From: Cryobacterium frigoriphilum
GTDB lineage: Bacteria; Actinomycetota; Actinomycetes; Actinomycetales; Microbacteriaceae
Assembly (NCBI RefSeq): GCF_004403305.1
Contig: NZ_SOHE01000021.1
Span: 28,420-78,842 of the forward strand
Reading direction: 5' to 3'
DNA length: 50,423 bases
Shown here: positions 24,873 to 33,293 of the stretch, in pieces
Position numbering within the stretch: position 1 is the first letter of the stretch
Layout of the letters: the number at the start of each line of letters is the position of its first letter
The notes under the pieces: model-generated
Told to the model about the DNA's origin: nothing
The model's input: only the letters and a program-made list of their open reading frames with translations
The model's database searches: none
Position numbers and translations under genes: made by a program

Positions 24873-26204
24873 CTAGATGAGCGTCAAGGTGAGCGTCGTG
24901 GCGTAGCTGCCAGCGGCGGTGTTCGCGGGAGCCTCAAAGTTGAGGGTCGCGCCCGTCGTCGTGGTGATCTTGCCGTCAACGACGGATCCGATCGCGAGCG
25001 GGCTCGGCGATGTGAGACCGGCCGTGACCGCGGAGACCGCGGCGCCAGCAACACCGGCGTTGTCGAATCCGACAACGGCCGGAACCCAGCCAAGCGCCTT
25101 GCCGTCGATGGTCTTCGTGGCATCCGTCGTATTGACGAAGTCGCCGACGGAACCCGTGAGACTCCACGCAACGGTTCCGAGCTGGCGGGTATCGGTGACA
25201 ACGGTCGAGCCGAGGCTGCCCGACGCCTTGAGCGTGTTTGAGACCGTGTCGACCGCGGCGGTCGACAGGGTGATGGCGCTGGCCACACCCTGCAGGCTGA
25301 GGGCACCGCTCCCGGTGGGCACGACGACCGAGATGGTCGTGGATCCGGAGGTCTCACCGATGTTGACGGTGAAGGCGCCCGACGTCGAACCACTGAGTGT
25401 TTCCGAACCAGAAACGAAACGGCTCGTGAACGTGTAGGCACCGTCTGAGAGCACGGGGGTCGTCAGGGTGGCAACACCGTTGGTCACGGCTGCCGAACCG
25501 ATGACGGTTCCGGTGCCATCGAGGAACTCGATGTCACCGACCGCTTCGATGGCGACCGCGGAAGACTCATCCTTGACCGTGCTCGTCAGGGTGACCGTCG
25601 AGTCGTCGTTGGAGACGGCCGCGAGCGACAGGGTCGACGCCTCGGCGACCACGGGGGTGTAGACCGACCACGTGGTGGAGTCGGCGGACAGGGTCATCGG
25701 AATGCTGAAGTACTTGTCGTTCGCGTAGTCAACATTGGTCGACAGCGAGAAGCAGTAGTAGCGCAGTTCGAAGGCGCCGGGATTGACCACGCCGACGGTC
25801 GGCCAGGCACGCACGCTGACGAACGGGTTGTTGGTCGGGATGCTGAAGCTCTGGTCGGCGAAGATGGGGCTGCCATCGAGGCCGGTCGATCCGTACAGAG
25901 TCGTGCTGGTCTTACGCGCGGTCGCGATCGGCCCCTTGGTGACGCCGTCCTGGAAGATGAAGGTTCCGCTCTGCCCGCGGTAGCCGACCGGGCAACCGGT
26001 GGTCGCGCTGTGGCTGTAGAGCATGGTTCCGAACTCGGTGTTGTGCGAGCCGTCAACCTTTCCGGTGGTCGGAGTGATGCTGAAGCTACCCAGGTCGTTG
26101 GCATCGCCGGCAGCAGCGGATGCGGACTGGACGGCCGAGAAGCTGCCCAGGATGACGGCACCCATAACGGTAACCGCGGCGATCTTGCGAGAGAAGTTTT
26201 TCAT
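24873..26204 (-). CDS. Secreted WxL-like surface protein
   Basis: 443 aa with a signal peptide (1-30, ending SAVQSASAA), an N-terminal beta domain with two cysteines (C70 and C151), an Ig-like repeat at about 195-280, and a C-terminal domain. That domain resembles WxL domains: W-S-L at 347-349, LGW at 371-373, and a final threonine-rich strand (YATTLTLTLI). There is no TM helix or LPxTG-type signal, as expected for a WxL protein held non-covalently. The next gene encodes a DUF916-like partner, which strengthens the call. It follows the PBP-like gene by 32 bases. The WxL assignment is from motif spacing, not a profile search. Confidence 0.6.
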   Translation of the reverse strand: MKNFSRKIAAVTVMGAVILGSFSAVQSASAAAGDANDLGSFSITPTTGKVDGSHNTEFGTMLYSHSATTGCPVGYRGQSGTFIFQDGVTKGPIATARKTSTTLYGSTGLDGSPIFADQSFSIPTNNPFVSVRAWPTVGVVNPGAFELRYYCFSLSTNVDYANDKYFSIPMTLSADSTTWSVYTPVVAEASTLSLAAVSNDDSTVTLTSTVKDESSAVAIEAVGDIEFLDGTGTVIGSAAVTNGVATLTTPVLSDGAYTFTSRFVSGSETLSGSTSGAFTVNIGETSGSTTISVVVPTGSGALSLQGVASAITLSTAAVDTVSNTLKASGSLGSTVVTDTRQLGTVAWSLTGSVGDFVNTTDATKTIDGKALGWVPAVVGFDNAGVAGAAVSAVTAGLTSPSPLAIGSVVDGKITTTTGATLNFEAPANTAAGSYATTLTLTLI

Positions 26205-26236
26205 GCGAGTGTGGCTTCCTTCTTCAGTAATCGTGA

Positions 26237-27328
26237 TTACAGGGTGTAGGGGGACTTGTACGTCGTGGTGTTGCCGCAGAGCGAGCCAGCGGAGCCGAAC
26301 CCGTACTGCTTGATCAATGCGGTGTTGGAACAGATCGTCGAGCTGGTGCCGGCGAAAGTCGCCTGCAGCAGCAGGTCGGCAGCGCTGGTTCCGGAAAGAC
26401 GTGACGTAGCGACGACGTTGTACACGTTGCGGCTGATCGGGAAGGCCGAGTTCAACTCGACGACGCCGCCGTTGTTGATGACGGGCTTCGCGCCGCCGAT
26501 CGACCCGAGTGCGACCTGATAGCGACGCTCGGCAACGGTGGTCGGCAGGGTGTTGTGGTTGCCCTGGGCGAGGTACTGAGCGATGGAGAACGGCACGATG
26601 TCGCCGATGCCCGTGACCTGCGCGCCGCTGTGCTCTTGCACGGTGTTACCGATGTCGGTGGCACAGCCAACGACGTTGTCCTCGGTCAGGCCGAGGGTCG
26701 AGAGCCAGAACGAACGCGTTCCGGATCCGGTCTGGGGCAGCAGAGCACGAATCGGCACCGAGGTGAAGTCGGCGTCGCTGTACTCGGTGACCGTGCAGCG
26801 GTAGATGTTGCGCAGCGTGAACGGAGCCGGGCTCACGGAGTCCTGCGAGGACGAGCCGACCGGGATGTCGCGGGGAAAGTCGCCACCGGCGTTGACGGCG
26901 TATGTAACGGCATCCTTGGCGAAGGGGATGTAGGTCAGGTCGGTGCCCGAACCCTTCGGCCCGCTCGAGCTGCGGGCGAAGTCCAGCTGGCCTGTGATGT
27001 CGACGCCGTTCCACACCTTGATGCCGGTGCTGTTGATCGAGGCGCTGAGTGCCTTGACGCCGTTACCCGAACCGTTGGGGCGCACGAACGACGGGCCGCC
27101 GGCCTTGGTCTGGATCGTCTCTGTGCCGACGGCGTCGTAGTTTCCGATGGCGGTGACCGCGGTGGCGAGGCCGCCCACGAGGTCCTGCGTCGTGTCGGAA
27201 CCGGTGCCGGAGAGCTGGGCATAGGTGCCGGCGGCCGGGTCGGCGAAGGCGGGGATCGTGCCGAAAGCCACGCCCACGAGCGCAAGCCCGGCGATGAGGC
27301 CGAGACGACGCTGGTTCTTCTTCTGCAT
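26237..27328 (-). CDS. Secreted PstS-like periplasmic-binding-fold protein
   Basis: 363 aa with a signal peptide (1-28, cleavage after AFA) and a PBP type 2 fold: GSDTTQDLVGGLA at the first ligand loop, FARSSSGPKGSG, and LPQTGSGTRSFW, which resembles the phosphate-binding GSGT loop of PstS. It ends in two cysteine-containing loops (SSTICSNTALIKQYGF, GSLCGN). There is no lipobox and no TM helix, so it should be released or held by partners. It is the second extra PBP-like gene after pstS. Ligand unconfirmed: phosphate or a phosphorylated compound is inference. The ATG at 27328 has a weak GGTAA upstream. Confidence 0.72.
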   Translation of the reverse strand: MQKKNQRRLGLIAGLALVGVAFGTIPAFADPAAGTYAQLSGTGSDTTQDLVGGLATAVTAIGNYDAVGTETIQTKAGGPSFVRPNGSGNGVKALSASINSTGIKVWNGVDITGQLDFARSSSGPKGSGTDLTYIPFAKDAVTYAVNAGGDFPRDIPVGSSSQDSVSPAPFTLRNIYRCTVTEYSDADFTSVPIRALLPQTGSGTRSFWLSTLGLTEDNVVGCATDIGNTVQEHSGAQVTGIGDIVPFSIAQYLAQGNHNTLPTTVAERRYQVALGSIGGAKPVINNGGVVELNSAFPISRNVYNVVATSRLSGTSAADLLLQATFAGTSSTICSNTALIKQYGFGSAGSLCGNTTTYKSPYTL

Positions 27329-27384
27329 GCTGTTACCAATCTGTGTTGATAGTGTGCCCGTGTAGTGCAGTCCGAGAGGACGTG

Positions 27385-27416
27385 CCCCCCTCAATGCTTC
27401 GAATCCTTGAGGGGGG
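27385..27416. other. Hairpin between the two PBP-like genes
   Basis: Arms CCCCCCTCAA (27385-27394) and TTGAGGGGGG (27407-27416) with a 12-base loop. The T-run (TTTCTT) is on the plus-strand side only, so on the transcribed minus strand it is a stem without a U-tract: an attenuator or mRNA-stability element rather than a terminator. Confidence 0.5.
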
Positions 27417-27458
27417 TTTCTTCGTCTCTACCGGGGCTGGAACGGCAGAGACGAAAAT

Positions 27459-30248
27459 CTAGAGGGGAAGAAGCCGTCGGCCTCTCAGCAAGGTGGGCGC
27501 GAACACCGCTCCACTGAGGCCGAGGCCCAGCGAGAGGGCGAGGGCGGTCTTGCCTACACCGGCGGCGTTGACGAGTTCGGGGGTGCGGTCGGTAGCGGCC
27601 GCGGGCAGCGCCGACGTGTCCACTCCGGTGACGGCGGTGTCAGCGACCGGAAGGACCGCCGCAGCTGCGGTCTCACCGGCGACGTACTCATCCTGCGCCG
27701 GACCGATCGATGTGGTCGTTGCTGCCACGGTGTCGGGCAATGGCACCGCCGCGGGAGAGGTGACCACCGGGTTGACGAAGGCACGGATAGCCGCCGCGGC
27801 GGCCTGGGACTGGGCGACCAGCTCGTCGCTCAGGGGCGCATAACCGAGCGGCAGTTCACCTCGCTGGGTGCCGACAATCTGGCCGGCCGTTGTTACCTGT
27901 TCGATCATGGCCGCATAGTCATCCCGCGCGTCGGCGTCACTGGCGGTGAGGTTGACGGCCAGGTAGGTCAGCATGGTGAGCGGATATCCGCCGGTCGTCA
28001 CGAGTGACGGGTCGACCTGGCGCACGGTCGCGGATTCCGCACTGCTGAGCGCACCGAGCGCGCTCTGCATGGTCTTGTTCGTGGGCAGCACCGCCTCGTC
28101 ACTGTTAGCGCGTACCAACCCTGCGTTGCTCAGGCCGTAGCGCGCGGAGGAGGACGAATCAGTTACCGCGATCATGAACTTTTTTCCGGGAATCTGGGTC
28201 CCTCCGCTGATCCAGTCGCCCAGCTCACCCGCCGCGTTGATGCGAGTCGCGTCCCAGACCGTCTTGGAGTGGGAATCGCCGCGAAAGGTGTCGCGGGCCG
28301 CCGCCAACATGGACTCCGCATAGGGCGCATACTGCAGCGAGTCGAACCGGTATTTCTCGGTGGTGAGTTCGATGGGAACCAGACTCTCGTCGGCCTTCAT
28401 GAAGGTCTGAAGCGGCGCATCCGTCAGGCTGAAACCGGCGCCGGCAATGTTCGTCAGTCCGACCTGGCGCATCGTGATCGCGCCGGTCGAGTCGAGCAGG
28501 TAGTTCCCCTGGTCGGGGTCGGCCACATCGGTTACGAAAACCGGTACCTGGGCGGCGGGGTGGCCGGCGGGCAGGTAGAAGGGGTTGACGGTCATTCCGG
28601 CCTCATCCGCCTCACCGTTGAGCCAGGCGTTGGCCTCGTCATCGGCCAGGATCCAGCGCCAAACCTGTTTGATGGCGTCGGCGCCCGATGGGCCGGGAAG
28701 CGAGATCGACGGGTTCATGGTGAACTCGCGCCAGTTGTCCGGGTTGAGCCGTTGAAACTCAGGATCCTGATTGAGGTACTTGTAGCTGCGGTTGACCGAG
28801 TTCAGGTGGGCAAAGTTTTTATCCGGGTCCGAGGAATTACTCGGTACGGCAAAGCTGTAGGACTGGGTCAGCAGCTTGGCCATGAGACGCGGCGAGACGA
28901 TCAGCTCCTCCTGCCGGCCATTCGCGAACTCGGCGGCGAAGGCGATCACGGGTGCCGTCACGGCCACGGGGGCGTAGCTGAAATCAGTTGCGGCCAACAG
29001 TGCTTTGTCACTCTCATACTCCGCTTCGGCGTCGCTGAGTGGCCAGGAGAGAAAACCAGCGTCGGCCTGTCCCTGCAAGAGCTGCGCTCTGGCCAGGGCG
29101 TCCGGGTTGCTGGAGAAGCTGAAGGCGGCGTCCTGCTCCTGGCAGAGGCTCGACTGCCATGAACTCATCGCACCCACCATCAGTTGGGAGCCGATTGTGC
29201 GGCGTTCGGAGCCGCCGACGGCGCAGGTTTGGCCGGTCGGGTCGAAGTCCAGGGGAATGTTGATGCGGTTCGCCCAGTAGTCGCACTGGGGATTGACGGG
29301 GCTGCCGGCCTGGATGGAGTTGGCTCGGCCGTAGACGTAGGGTTCGTTGGTCTTGCCGTCGATCAGGCCGCTGCAGCCCGTGTTCGTGCCGTTCTCGGTC
29401 GGTCCGCTGTAGGAGGTTCCGCGAGGTACCAGTACCAGCCAGCAGCGCGCGTGGCCTTCGGAGCCGCAGCCGAGCTGGGGTGCCTGGTCGGAGGACTGCG
29501 TCTCGAACAGAAAAGAGCCGGTGCCGTCCGAGTTGATGCGAGCACCCTGTACCTCGTTGGTGGTGGACGGGTTGAAGTAGTTCAGGAGCGGATAGGTGAG
29601 TTCTTTGCCGCCCACGCCGCCGAACTCCTGCTTTGCGGTCACCGTGACGCCCTGCACGGTGCGAAAGGGATTATCGATCGCGCTGCCGACGTAGGGGTCG
29701 ACATCCGCCGTCGCCAGACGCGGCACGACATCGCCGTAAACGGTGTCGCCCAGCCCGTTGTTCGCAGCGTATCGACCACCCCATTGACAGGTCTCGGCGA
29801 AGTCGGCCGCCAGCGGGTCTTCACCCCAGCACTGCATGGCCTGCACGAAGTTCTGGGCGGTGGACCAATACATGCCGCCGCTGTCCGTGGCCTCGAGCGT
29901 GCCGGCAAAGCCCGCCACGTCGACAATCAGGGCCTGGTCGGAGAGGTTCGTCGTCTGCGACACGGTGACCGAGATGTCGTCGAATTCGGAGTAGTGCACA
30001 CCGGTGCTGTCGCGCGGTGGCTGGAACGCCACCGCCGTGCTCGCATCCTCGACCCAGTCAACCGTCAGCGGAATCGCCGAGGTGCTGGCGTGGGCGCCCA
30101 GAAGCGCGCTCGGATCAATCAGCAACAGGCCACCAGCGGATGCCACTGCCAGCGCGAAACAGGTCGCCCGAAGCCCGATGACGGCGCGGTCGGCACGGCC
30201 GTTTCTGGCAGGCGCAGTGGCGGCGCGGTGACGCCTCGAAAGATGCAT
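27459..30248 (-). CDS. Large membrane-anchored surface protein with PBP-like region
   Basis: 929 aa. After a basic N-terminus and signal/TM segment (about 22-44) comes a Cys-containing unique region of about 340 residues, then a PstS-like section. That section has QADAGFLSWPLSDAEAE, FSYAPVAVTAPVIAFAAEF and RLMAKLLTQSYSF, and later LTMLTYLAVNL. A C-terminal TM helix (ALALSLGLGLSGAVFAPTLL) and a short basic tail end it. It follows pstS by 10 bases. An in-frame GTG at 30257, one base after the pstS stop, is an alternative start with GGACGG 8 bases upstream. I do not recognise the N-terminal region. Anchored ligand capture or handover to PstCA is inference. Confidence 0.65.
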   Translation of the reverse strand: MHLSRRHRAATAPARNGRADRAVIGLRATCFALAVASAGGLLLIDPSALLGAHASTSAIPLTVDWVEDASTAVAFQPPRDSTGVHYSEFDDISVTVSQTTNLSDQALIVDVAGFAGTLEATDSGGMYWSTAQNFVQAMQCWGEDPLAADFAETCQWGGRYAANNGLGDTVYGDVVPRLATADVDPYVGSAIDNPFRTVQGVTVTAKQEFGGVGGKELTYPLLNYFNPSTTNEVQGARINSDGTGSFLFETQSSDQAPQLGCGSEGHARCWLVLVPRGTSYSGPTENGTNTGCSGLIDGKTNEPYVYGRANSIQAGSPVNPQCDYWANRINIPLDFDPTGQTCAVGGSERRTIGSQLMVGAMSSWQSSLCQEQDAAFSFSSNPDALARAQLLQGQADAGFLSWPLSDAEAEYESDKALLAATDFSYAPVAVTAPVIAFAAEFANGRQEELIVSPRLMAKLLTQSYSFAVPSNSSDPDKNFAHLNSVNRSYKYLNQDPEFQRLNPDNWREFTMNPSISLPGPSGADAIKQVWRWILADDEANAWLNGEADEAGMTVNPFYLPAGHPAAQVPVFVTDVADPDQGNYLLDSTGAITMRQVGLTNIAGAGFSLTDAPLQTFMKADESLVPIELTTEKYRFDSLQYAPYAESMLAAARDTFRGDSHSKTVWDATRINAAGELGDWISGGTQIPGKKFMIAVTDSSSSARYGLSNAGLVRANSDEAVLPTNKTMQSALGALSSAESATVRQVDPSLVTTGGYPLTMLTYLAVNLTASDADARDDYAAMIEQVTTAGQIVGTQRGELPLGYAPLSDELVAQSQAAAAAIRAFVNPVVTSPAAVPLPDTVAATTTSIGPAQDEYVAGETAAAAVLPVADTAVTGVDTSALPAAATDRTPELVNAAGVGKTALALSLGLGLSGAVFAPTLLRGRRLLPL

Positions 30249-30258
30249 AGCGCTCACG

Positions 30259-32022
30259 TTAGGAACCGTCCGTAACCGGGGAATCAGAGGATCGTGGTCT
30301 ACCCCGCAACGAGAGGTGAATTCTTGGCATTCTGGAGCGGACCCGGCCGCGCCTGAGCCCACGCCGGGGCCCACGCACGCCGACCAGCCGCCGTGAGCGG
30401 GAGATGAAGGGCGGCGCCAGAATCATCACCAGTGCCAGCGTTGAAGCCAGAACGGTCGCGATCCCCGACAGGGTCACGGCGGGGTTCGCCGCGAGCTGCA
30501 CGGGAATTCCGGCGACGACGGTGGCGGCCACGGTGGACTCACCCGCGATCGCGTCGAGTCCCCCCGAAGCCGCGCCGGACGCATCTGCTGTCGACGTCGC
30601 CCCCGCCGTGCCTGCCGTGGTGCCGTCGGCCTGCGTAGCGCCAGTCGCCGTCGCGGCCGCGGCTGCGGCACCACCGGGGCCGCTGACGGCCGTTGCGGTG
30701 TCCTTGGATCCGCCGGTTCCCGTGGCGCACTGCGCGGGGCCGATTTTGTCACAGGCCTGAGGCTGGGGGGCCGTCGCTGCGAGCTTGTTGCTGCCATCTG
30801 GTGAGAATGTGGGGTTGTTGCACTGGGCGATGTCTTTGTTGGTCGGGTCACCGCCCGGAATCTTCTTGACCTGGTTCAGCCCGGCCTGCACGAGGTTGAT
30901 GGGCAGCGGAGAGTAACCGAGTACCTCGGCCTGCTGCTGCCCCTCACAGAGAAAGTAGTTCGTGAAGTCGGCCAGGGTCAGGCCCTTGTCTTCGGTGAAC
31001 CCGTACTCCAAAGCTGTCGGCACGATCATGTAGCTATAAGAGGACAGGGGGTACGAGCGCGCGTCGGCGTTTCGGTAGACCCCGTCGAGTTGCTGCGTGA
31101 GGTAGTCCGGGGAGGCGGCGTCTTCGTTGATGGTCGCACCCATCAGGGCAACCGCCACATTGGATGCCGTCGGCTCGTTGTAGAAGCCGGCCGAGTTGAG
31201 AATTTTCGCAACCGGAAACCGGGCGTTGAGGGCATACGAGTACTCGACGTAGGTAATCGACCCCTGGGCGTGAGTTTGGGCGACATAGGCGGCGACGCTG
31301 TTGGAACCCGACCGGGCGATGAAGGGAGACCCGGTAGCGACCGGATAGTTGGAGGTGATGCCGCAGTTCGACTTGCCGAGCTTGGCACAGTAGGCCTGCC
31401 AGGTTGCGGCGTGCTCGGTGAACATCCACGAGGTGAACTGGGCCGTCGTACCCGAACCATCGGACCGCACGACGGGGATGATCGGCACGGCGGGCAGGGC
31501 GAGACTGGGGTTATCGGCGGCAACTGCCGCGTCATCCCAACGCAGAATGTCTCCCGTGAAGATGCGGGCCAGGACCTCACCCGACAGGCGCAGGTTGGTC
31601 ACCTTCTTGCCGCCGATCACCAGGTTGTACATCAAGGCGGTACCACCGGCGACAATCGGCATGTAGGCAAACTTGCGGGCGGGACGCGGATCGACGATGT
31701 CGCTGTTGGTCAGAGCGTAGGGAATCTCCGACACGGCAAAGTCCTTGCCGCCGTTCTGCTGCCCGAACTGCTGCCGTCCTGCCGACGACCCCGAGTCGTC
31801 ATAGGTGACCTTCCACTTGTAGTTGTCCCAGACGTTTCGAACCCATTGCTGCAGCGCGTTGGCAGACCAACTCGAGCCGACTCCGGCAATCGGATAGTGC
31901 GCGGCACCAATGGCCTCTGCCGAAGGCACCGGGGCACCGGCCAGTCCACCCAGGACCGCCGCGGCGACCACCATGCCGATAATTCGGCGGCGCCAGCCAC
32001 CTGATCTGCGGGGTCGCATCAT
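30259..32022 (-). CDS. pstS: Phosphate-binding protein PstS, C-terminally membrane-anchored
   Basis: Captures phosphate and delivers it to PstC/PstA. The 587-aa protein has a signal peptide (1-37), then the PstS fold: GVGSSWSANALQQWV, YDDSGSSAGRQQF, DFAVSEIPYAL, LSGEVLARIFTGDI, and the ligand loop VVRSDGSGTTAQFTSW. After residue 400 comes a low-complexity Ala/Thr/Gly linker (about 435-500), a TM helix (about 510-535) and an Arg-rich cytoplasmic tail. There is no lipobox, so unlike typical Gram-positive PstS it is held by a C-terminal helix. It starts at ATGATG overlapping the pstA stop. PstS normally lies 5' of pstC; here it follows pstA. Confidence 0.92.
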   Translation of the reverse strand: MMRPRRSGGWRRRIIGMVVAAAVLGGLAGAPVPSAEAIGAAHYPIAGVGSSWSANALQQWVRNVWDNYKWKVTYDDSGSSAGRQQFGQQNGGKDFAVSEIPYALTNSDIVDPRPARKFAYMPIVAGGTALMYNLVIGGKKVTNLRLSGEVLARIFTGDILRWDDAAVAADNPSLALPAVPIIPVVRSDGSGTTAQFTSWMFTEHAATWQAYCAKLGKSNCGITSNYPVATGSPFIARSGSNSVAAYVAQTHAQGSITYVEYSYALNARFPVAKILNSAGFYNEPTASNVAVALMGATINEDAASPDYLTQQLDGVYRNADARSYPLSSYSYMIVPTALEYGFTEDKGLTLADFTNYFLCEGQQQAEVLGYSPLPINLVQAGLNQVKKIPGGDPTNKDIAQCNNPTFSPDGSNKLAATAPQPQACDKIGPAQCATGTGGSKDTATAVSGPGGAAAAAATATGATQADGTTAGTAGATSTADASGAASGGLDAIAGESTVAATVVAGIPVQLAANPAVTLSGIATVLASTLALVMILAPPFISRSRRLVGVRGPRRGLRRGRVRSRMPRIHLSLRGRPRSSDSPVTDGS

Positions 32023-33293
32023 GACCGGTCGCCTTTCGCACGAGGCTCACTGGAACGCCGAGTCTGCCCGTCGGCGCGCAGTGCCCGCGACGCACGATGC
32101 GCGCTGACGTCACGGGCGAGGTAGCGGTAGTTGAGCGCGCGCGAGCTCGCGGTGATGCGGCGGAAGTGGCGCGGCGTCAGCTGGCCAGGGCCGCGCCCGC
32201 CGATCACCCGCGCGAGCCAGAACAGCACGAGCACCACGAGCATCAGCACGGCCGCACTTCCAAACCCGCGGGCGATCATGCCGGGTTCGGGGGACTTGAC
32301 GAAGGCGAAAGTCGCCAGGGGCAGGGAGACCATGGGCCCGGAAAACGGGTTCAGGTTGAGAAAAGTGGTGAGCCCGGCAGTGAGCAGCACCGGAGAGGTC
32401 TCGCCGATGCCTCGGGCGGTTCCGAGCACCACCGCGGTGGTGAGTCCCGAGCGGGCTGTGGGAAGCGTGACGGTCCACACGGTTCGCCAGCGGCTTGACC
32501 CCAGCGCGAACGCAGCTTCCTTGAGATTGCCCGGTACGAGGCGCAACACGACATCGGCGGAGCGGATGATGATCGGCAGCATCATCACCGTGACGGCGCA
32601 GGATGCCGCAAATCCGGACCGCTCGATCCCGAGGCCCAGGATGACGGTGGCGTATATGAAGAGCCCGGCCACAATCGAGGGCAGGGCGGTCATGGCCTCG
32701 ACAACCGTTCGCACCACAGCGGCGTAGCGCCCCGGAAATTCACTGAGGAAGACCGCGGTCATGATGCCGAGCGGAACGCTGATCGCCAGGGCGATCGAGA
32801 TCATGATCAGGGTGCCGGCCATACCGTGCAGCACACCGCCGGCCGTCAGCGGGTCGAGGGGCCCCGCGTTGCTCATGTCCTGGGTAAAAAAGTTCGCGTG
32901 GGCTAGGGCTTCCCAGCCGCGACCAAACGTGAACGTCACAACGGCCGCCAGTGCGAGCAACATGACGAAACTAAGGGAGTGCACGAGGGTCGTGATCAGC
33001 TTGTCGACGACCACCGGCACGGATTCGGTCAGCCCAATGAGAACCGCATAAAAGAGCATGAACAGGGCGTGTGCGACCAGGATGAAGGCCAGCATGCCCT
33101 GGAAGGCGAAGAGCTGGTTCTGCAGCCAGCTGGCCAGCGCCACCGCGGCCAGCAGCGAACCCGCCAGCGCAAAGACATCGTTGCGGCGCAGGCCACCGGT
33201 GGCACGGCGGGGCTCGGCAATCAGCAACTCCGAATTCACCGGAACTCGGGTCGGAGAAACGACGTTCAGCAGGGTCGTGGGGATGGGGGGCAT
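32019..33293 (-). CDS. pstA: Phosphate ABC transporter permease PstA
   Basis: One of the two channel subunits. The 424-aa protein contains the PstA core: GGVLHGMAGTLIMISIALAISVPLG, FLSEFPG, MTALPSIVAGLFIYA, and the EAA loop KEAAFALGSSRWRTVWTVTLP. It is longer than the roughly 300-aa E. coli protein because about 130 N-terminal residues add two or three TM segments (FALAGSLLAAVALA, MLAFILVAHALFMLFYAVL, SLSFVMLLALAAV). The ATG at 33293 overlaps the pstC stop by one base (TAATG); the much longer open frame to 33839 is an antisense-type shadow over pstC. Confidence 0.93.
   Translation of the reverse strand: MPPIPTTLLNVVSPTRVPVNSELLIAEPRRATGGLRRNDVFALAGSLLAAVALASWLQNQLFAFQGMLAFILVAHALFMLFYAVLIGLTESVPVVVDKLITTLVHSLSFVMLLALAAVVTFTFGRGWEALAHANFFTQDMSNAGPLDPLTAGGVLHGMAGTLIMISIALAISVPLGIMTAVFLSEFPGRYAAVVRTVVEAMTALPSIVAGLFIYATVILGLGIERSGFAASCAVTVMMLPIIIRSADVVLRLVPGNLKEAAFALGSSRWRTVWTVTLPTARSGLTTAVVLGTARGIGETSPVLLTAGLTTFLNLNPFSGPMVSLPLATFAFVKSPEPGMIARGFGSAAVLMLVVLVLFWLARVIGGRGPGQLTPRHFRRITASSRALNYRYLARDVSAHRASRALRADGQTRRSSEPRAKGDRS

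Noticed and set aside
26237..27328. Calling the 363-aa PBP-like protein a second PstS
   Set aside because: It shares the fold and a GSGT-like loop, but the N-lobe motifs differ and the ligand cannot be confirmed, so no gene symbol was given.
27385..27416. Terminator for the pst-surface operon
   Set aside because: The T-run is on the plus-strand side, opposite to the direction of transcription, so it would not terminate the minus-strand message.
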